Source of the DNA: Dinoroseobacter sp034111085
GTDB lineage: Bacteria; Pseudomonadota; Alphaproteobacteria; Rhodobacterales; Rhodobacteraceae
Direction: 5' to 3'
Assembly (NCBI GenBank): GCA_034111085.1
Contig: JAWUXZ010000015.1
Span: forward strand, 62,001-126,000
Length of the DNA stretch: 64,000 bases
In this document: positions 62,357 through 64,000 of the stretch, in pieces
Position numbering within the stretch: position 1 is the first letter of the stretch
How the letters are laid out: each line of letters starts with the position of its first letter
Made by a program: the position numbers and the translations under genes
Notes under the pieces: model-generated
What the model saw: the letters and a program-made list of their open reading frames with translations, nothing else
What the model was told of the DNA's origin: nothing
Database searches by the model: none

Positions 62357-63991
62357 ATGACCGAGCTCACAGCAGATTATATTATTGTCGGTGCGGGCTC
62401 TGCTGGGTGCGTGCTTGCGAACCGTTTGTCGGCTGATCCCAAAATCTCGGTCATCTTGTTGGAAGCAGGGGGCCGTGACTGGAACCCTTGGATCCATATT
62501 CCCGTCGGATACTTCAAAACGATCCACAATCCGGCCGTTGATTGGTGCTATAAGACCGAAGCCGATCCGGGCTTGAACGGACGCCAGATTGAATGGCCGC
62601 GCGGTAAGGTGCTGGGCGGATCGTCCTCGTTAAACGGGCTTCTTTACGTTCGCGGACAGCCACAAGACTACGACCGCTGGCGGCAGATGGGCAATGAAGG
62701 CTGGGCATGGGATGATGTGCTGCCCCTGTTTAAACGCGCCGAAAACAACGAGCGCGGCGCGGATGATTACCACGGCAATCAAGGGCCCCTGTCCGTCTCA
62801 AACATGCGCATCCAGCGCCCGATTACCGACGCATGGATCGCAGCCGCACAAGCCGCAGGCTACAAGTTCAATTCCGACTATAACGGCGCAGATCAGGAAG
62901 GCGTTGGCTTTTTCCAGCTGACCACCAAAAACGGACGTCGCTCCAGCACGGCTGTCGCCTACCTGAACCCCGCACGTGGGCGCGATAACCTACGCATCAT
63001 CACACATGCACAAGTGGACCGCGTGATGCTTGAGGGCAAGCGCGCCACGGGCGTTGAATATACCGACCGCAGCGGCAAAGTGCGGGTCGTAAAAGCAGGC
63101 CGCGAGGTCATCTTGTCAGGCGGCGCGATCAACTCGCCTCAGCTTCTGATGCTGTCGGGCATTGGCGAGGCCGATCAATTGGCCGAGCACGGCATTGAGG
63201 TCAAATTCGACCTGCCCGGCGTCGGCAAAAACATGCAAGACCATCTGCAAGCGCGGCTGGTCTATAAGTGCAACGAGCCGACCTTGAACGACGAGGTCAG
63301 CAGCCTTTACGGCCAAGCACGGATCGGTCTGAAATACCTGATGTTCCGCTCAGGTCCGATGACGATGGCTGCCAGTTTGGCGACCGGGTTTCTTAAGACC
63401 CGCGAGGATCTAGAGACGCCCGATATTCAATTCCACGTTCAACCCCTTTCAGCCGAAAATCCCGGCAAAGGCGCGGATAAGTTCTCGGCCTTCACCATGT
63501 CGGTGTGCCAACTGCGCCCCGAAAGCAGGGGCGAAATCCGACTGGCCAGCGCCAAGCCGCGCGTCTACCCAAAGATCATCCCGAATTATCTGTCGACACA
63601 AACAGACTGCGAGACGGTCGTAGCAGGCGTGAACATCGCGCGCACGATTGCCAAGCACGCGCCACTGGCCTCGAAAATCTCTGAGGAGTATCGCCCAAAT
63701 CCGGACCTCGACATTAACGACTATGAGGCCACACTCGATTGGGCGCGAGGCAACACCGCCTCGATCTACCACCCCACCGGCACCTGCAAGATGGGCAGCG
63801 GCGCGGGCGCTGTCGTCGATGCGCGCCTTAGGGTCCACGGGATCGAGGGGCTGCGGGTTGCGGATTGCTCGATCATGCCAGAGATCGTATCGGGCAACAC
63901 CAACGCACCAGCGATCATGATTGGCGAGAAGGCCTCCGACCTGATCCTTGAGGACCTGCGCGCAGGTGCCTCCCAAATGGCGAAGGCCTAA
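62357..63991 (+). CDS. GMC family FAD-dependent oxidoreductase (choline/alcohol dehydrogenase-like)
   Basis: A 544-residue glucose-methanol-choline flavoprotein. The FAD motif YIIVGAGSAGCVLANRLS lies at residues 9-26. GMC signature 1 is in WPRGKVLGGSSSLNGLLYVRG and signature 2 in GGAINSPQLLMLSGIG (both seen in part). The C-terminal active-site region has IYHPTGTCKMG with the catalytic histidine, and GNTNAPAIMIGEKASD. It probably oxidises an alcohol or polyol taken up by the divergent TRAP system. GAGGAGGTGA upstream is a very strong ribosome-binding site. An ATG at 63998 at the window edge may start the next gene of the operon. Confidence 0.92.
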   Translation: MTELTADYIIVGAGSAGCVLANRLSADPKISVILLEAGGRDWNPWIHIPVGYFKTIHNPAVDWCYKTEADPGLNGRQIEWPRGKVLGGSSSLNGLLYVRGQPQDYDRWRQMGNEGWAWDDVLPLFKRAENNERGADDYHGNQGPLSVSNMRIQRPITDAWIAAAQAAGYKFNSDYNGADQEGVGFFQLTTKNGRRSSTAVAYLNPARGRDNLRIITHAQVDRVMLEGKRATGVEYTDRSGKVRVVKAGREVILSGGAINSPQLLMLSGIGEADQLAEHGIEVKFDLPGVGKNMQDHLQARLVYKCNEPTLNDEVSSLYGQARIGLKYLMFRSGPMTMAASLATGFLKTREDLETPDIQFHVQPLSAENPGKGADKFSAFTMSVCQLRPESRGEIRLASAKPRVYPKIIPNYLSTQTDCETVVAGVNIARTIAKHAPLASKISEEYRPNPDLDINDYEATLDWARGNTASIYHPTGTCKMGSGAGAVVDARLRVHGIEGLRVADCSIMPEIVSGNTNAPAIMIGEKASDLILEDLRAGASQMAKA

Positions 63992-64000
63992 CCAACCATG

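Overview
The window is about 64 kb of GC-rich, very gene-dense DNA. Its content points to an alphaproteobacterium of the Rhodobacterales, probably the roseobacter group. The reasons are the paired TRAP and Liv-type transporters, the complete aerobic (CobG/CobN) cobalamin route, Shine-Dalgarno sequences of the GGAG type, and the mix of urease, nitrile hydratase and GcvT-family FAD enzymes. This lineage call is an inference from gene content. I saw no rRNA, tRNA, CRISPR array, insertion sequence or phage gene.

Layout. (1) 1-1833: the two membrane subunits of a TRAP transporter, the first cut by the window edge. (2) 2043-8853: a branched-chain-amino-acid-type ABC importer (order livG-H-M-K-F) ending in an acyl-CoA synthetase, which suggests uptake followed by CoA activation of a carboxylic acid. 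A lone short-chain dehydrogenase follows (9034-9969). (3) 10132-23146: glycogen and maltodextrin metabolism. A forward alpha-glucosidase converges on the reverse operon glgB-glgC-glgA-glgX-pgm-(GH13 relic)-glgP. (4) 23200-37316: a cobalamin riboswitch, then a DUF1636 protein, cobW, cobN, cobG, cobH, cobI, cobJ, cobK (reverse strand), cobL, cobE, cobM, cobB, cobA and cobF. These cover uroporphyrinogen III to cob(II)yrinic acid a,c-diamide, apart from the CobS/CobT chelatase partners. (5) 37383-38976: a cobalt-type nitrile hydratase (alpha, beta, activator). (6) 38971-42578: a reverse SDR and a 900-residue DUF2339 membrane protein. (7) 42575-46045: a second, reverse-strand cobalamin riboswitch driving another DUF1636 protein and a BtuDFC-type ABC importer. 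(8) 46115-52844: a reverse cluster of fumarylacetoacetase, a metallo-beta-lactamase-fold protein, a DinB relic, an FAD aromatic hydroxylase, DUF2783 and a GcvT-type FAD oxidoreductase. (9) 53199-58054: the urease operon ureDABCEFG. (10) 58051-63991: an IclR regulator, a complete TRAP system and a divergent GMC oxidoreductase.

The cobalamin parts fit together. Two B12 riboswitches control de novo synthesis and uptake, and each is followed first by a DUF1636 [2Fe-2S]-type protein. The cobalt-type nitrile hydratase sits at the end of the cobalt-handling cluster. The glycogen operon carries synthesis (GlgC, A, B), breakdown (GlgP, GlgX) and the phosphoglucomutase linking both to central metabolism.

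The most unusual points are: the two B12 riboswitch/DUF1636 units, with covarying hairpins that look like L13 kissing-loop elements; a short leader ORF with a strong ribosome-binding site inside one of them; cobK lying antisense between cobJ and cobL with start codons that overlap those of cobL; overlapping stop codons at all five convergent junctions; and three gene relics (GH13, DinB, and an unidentified one upstream of ureD).
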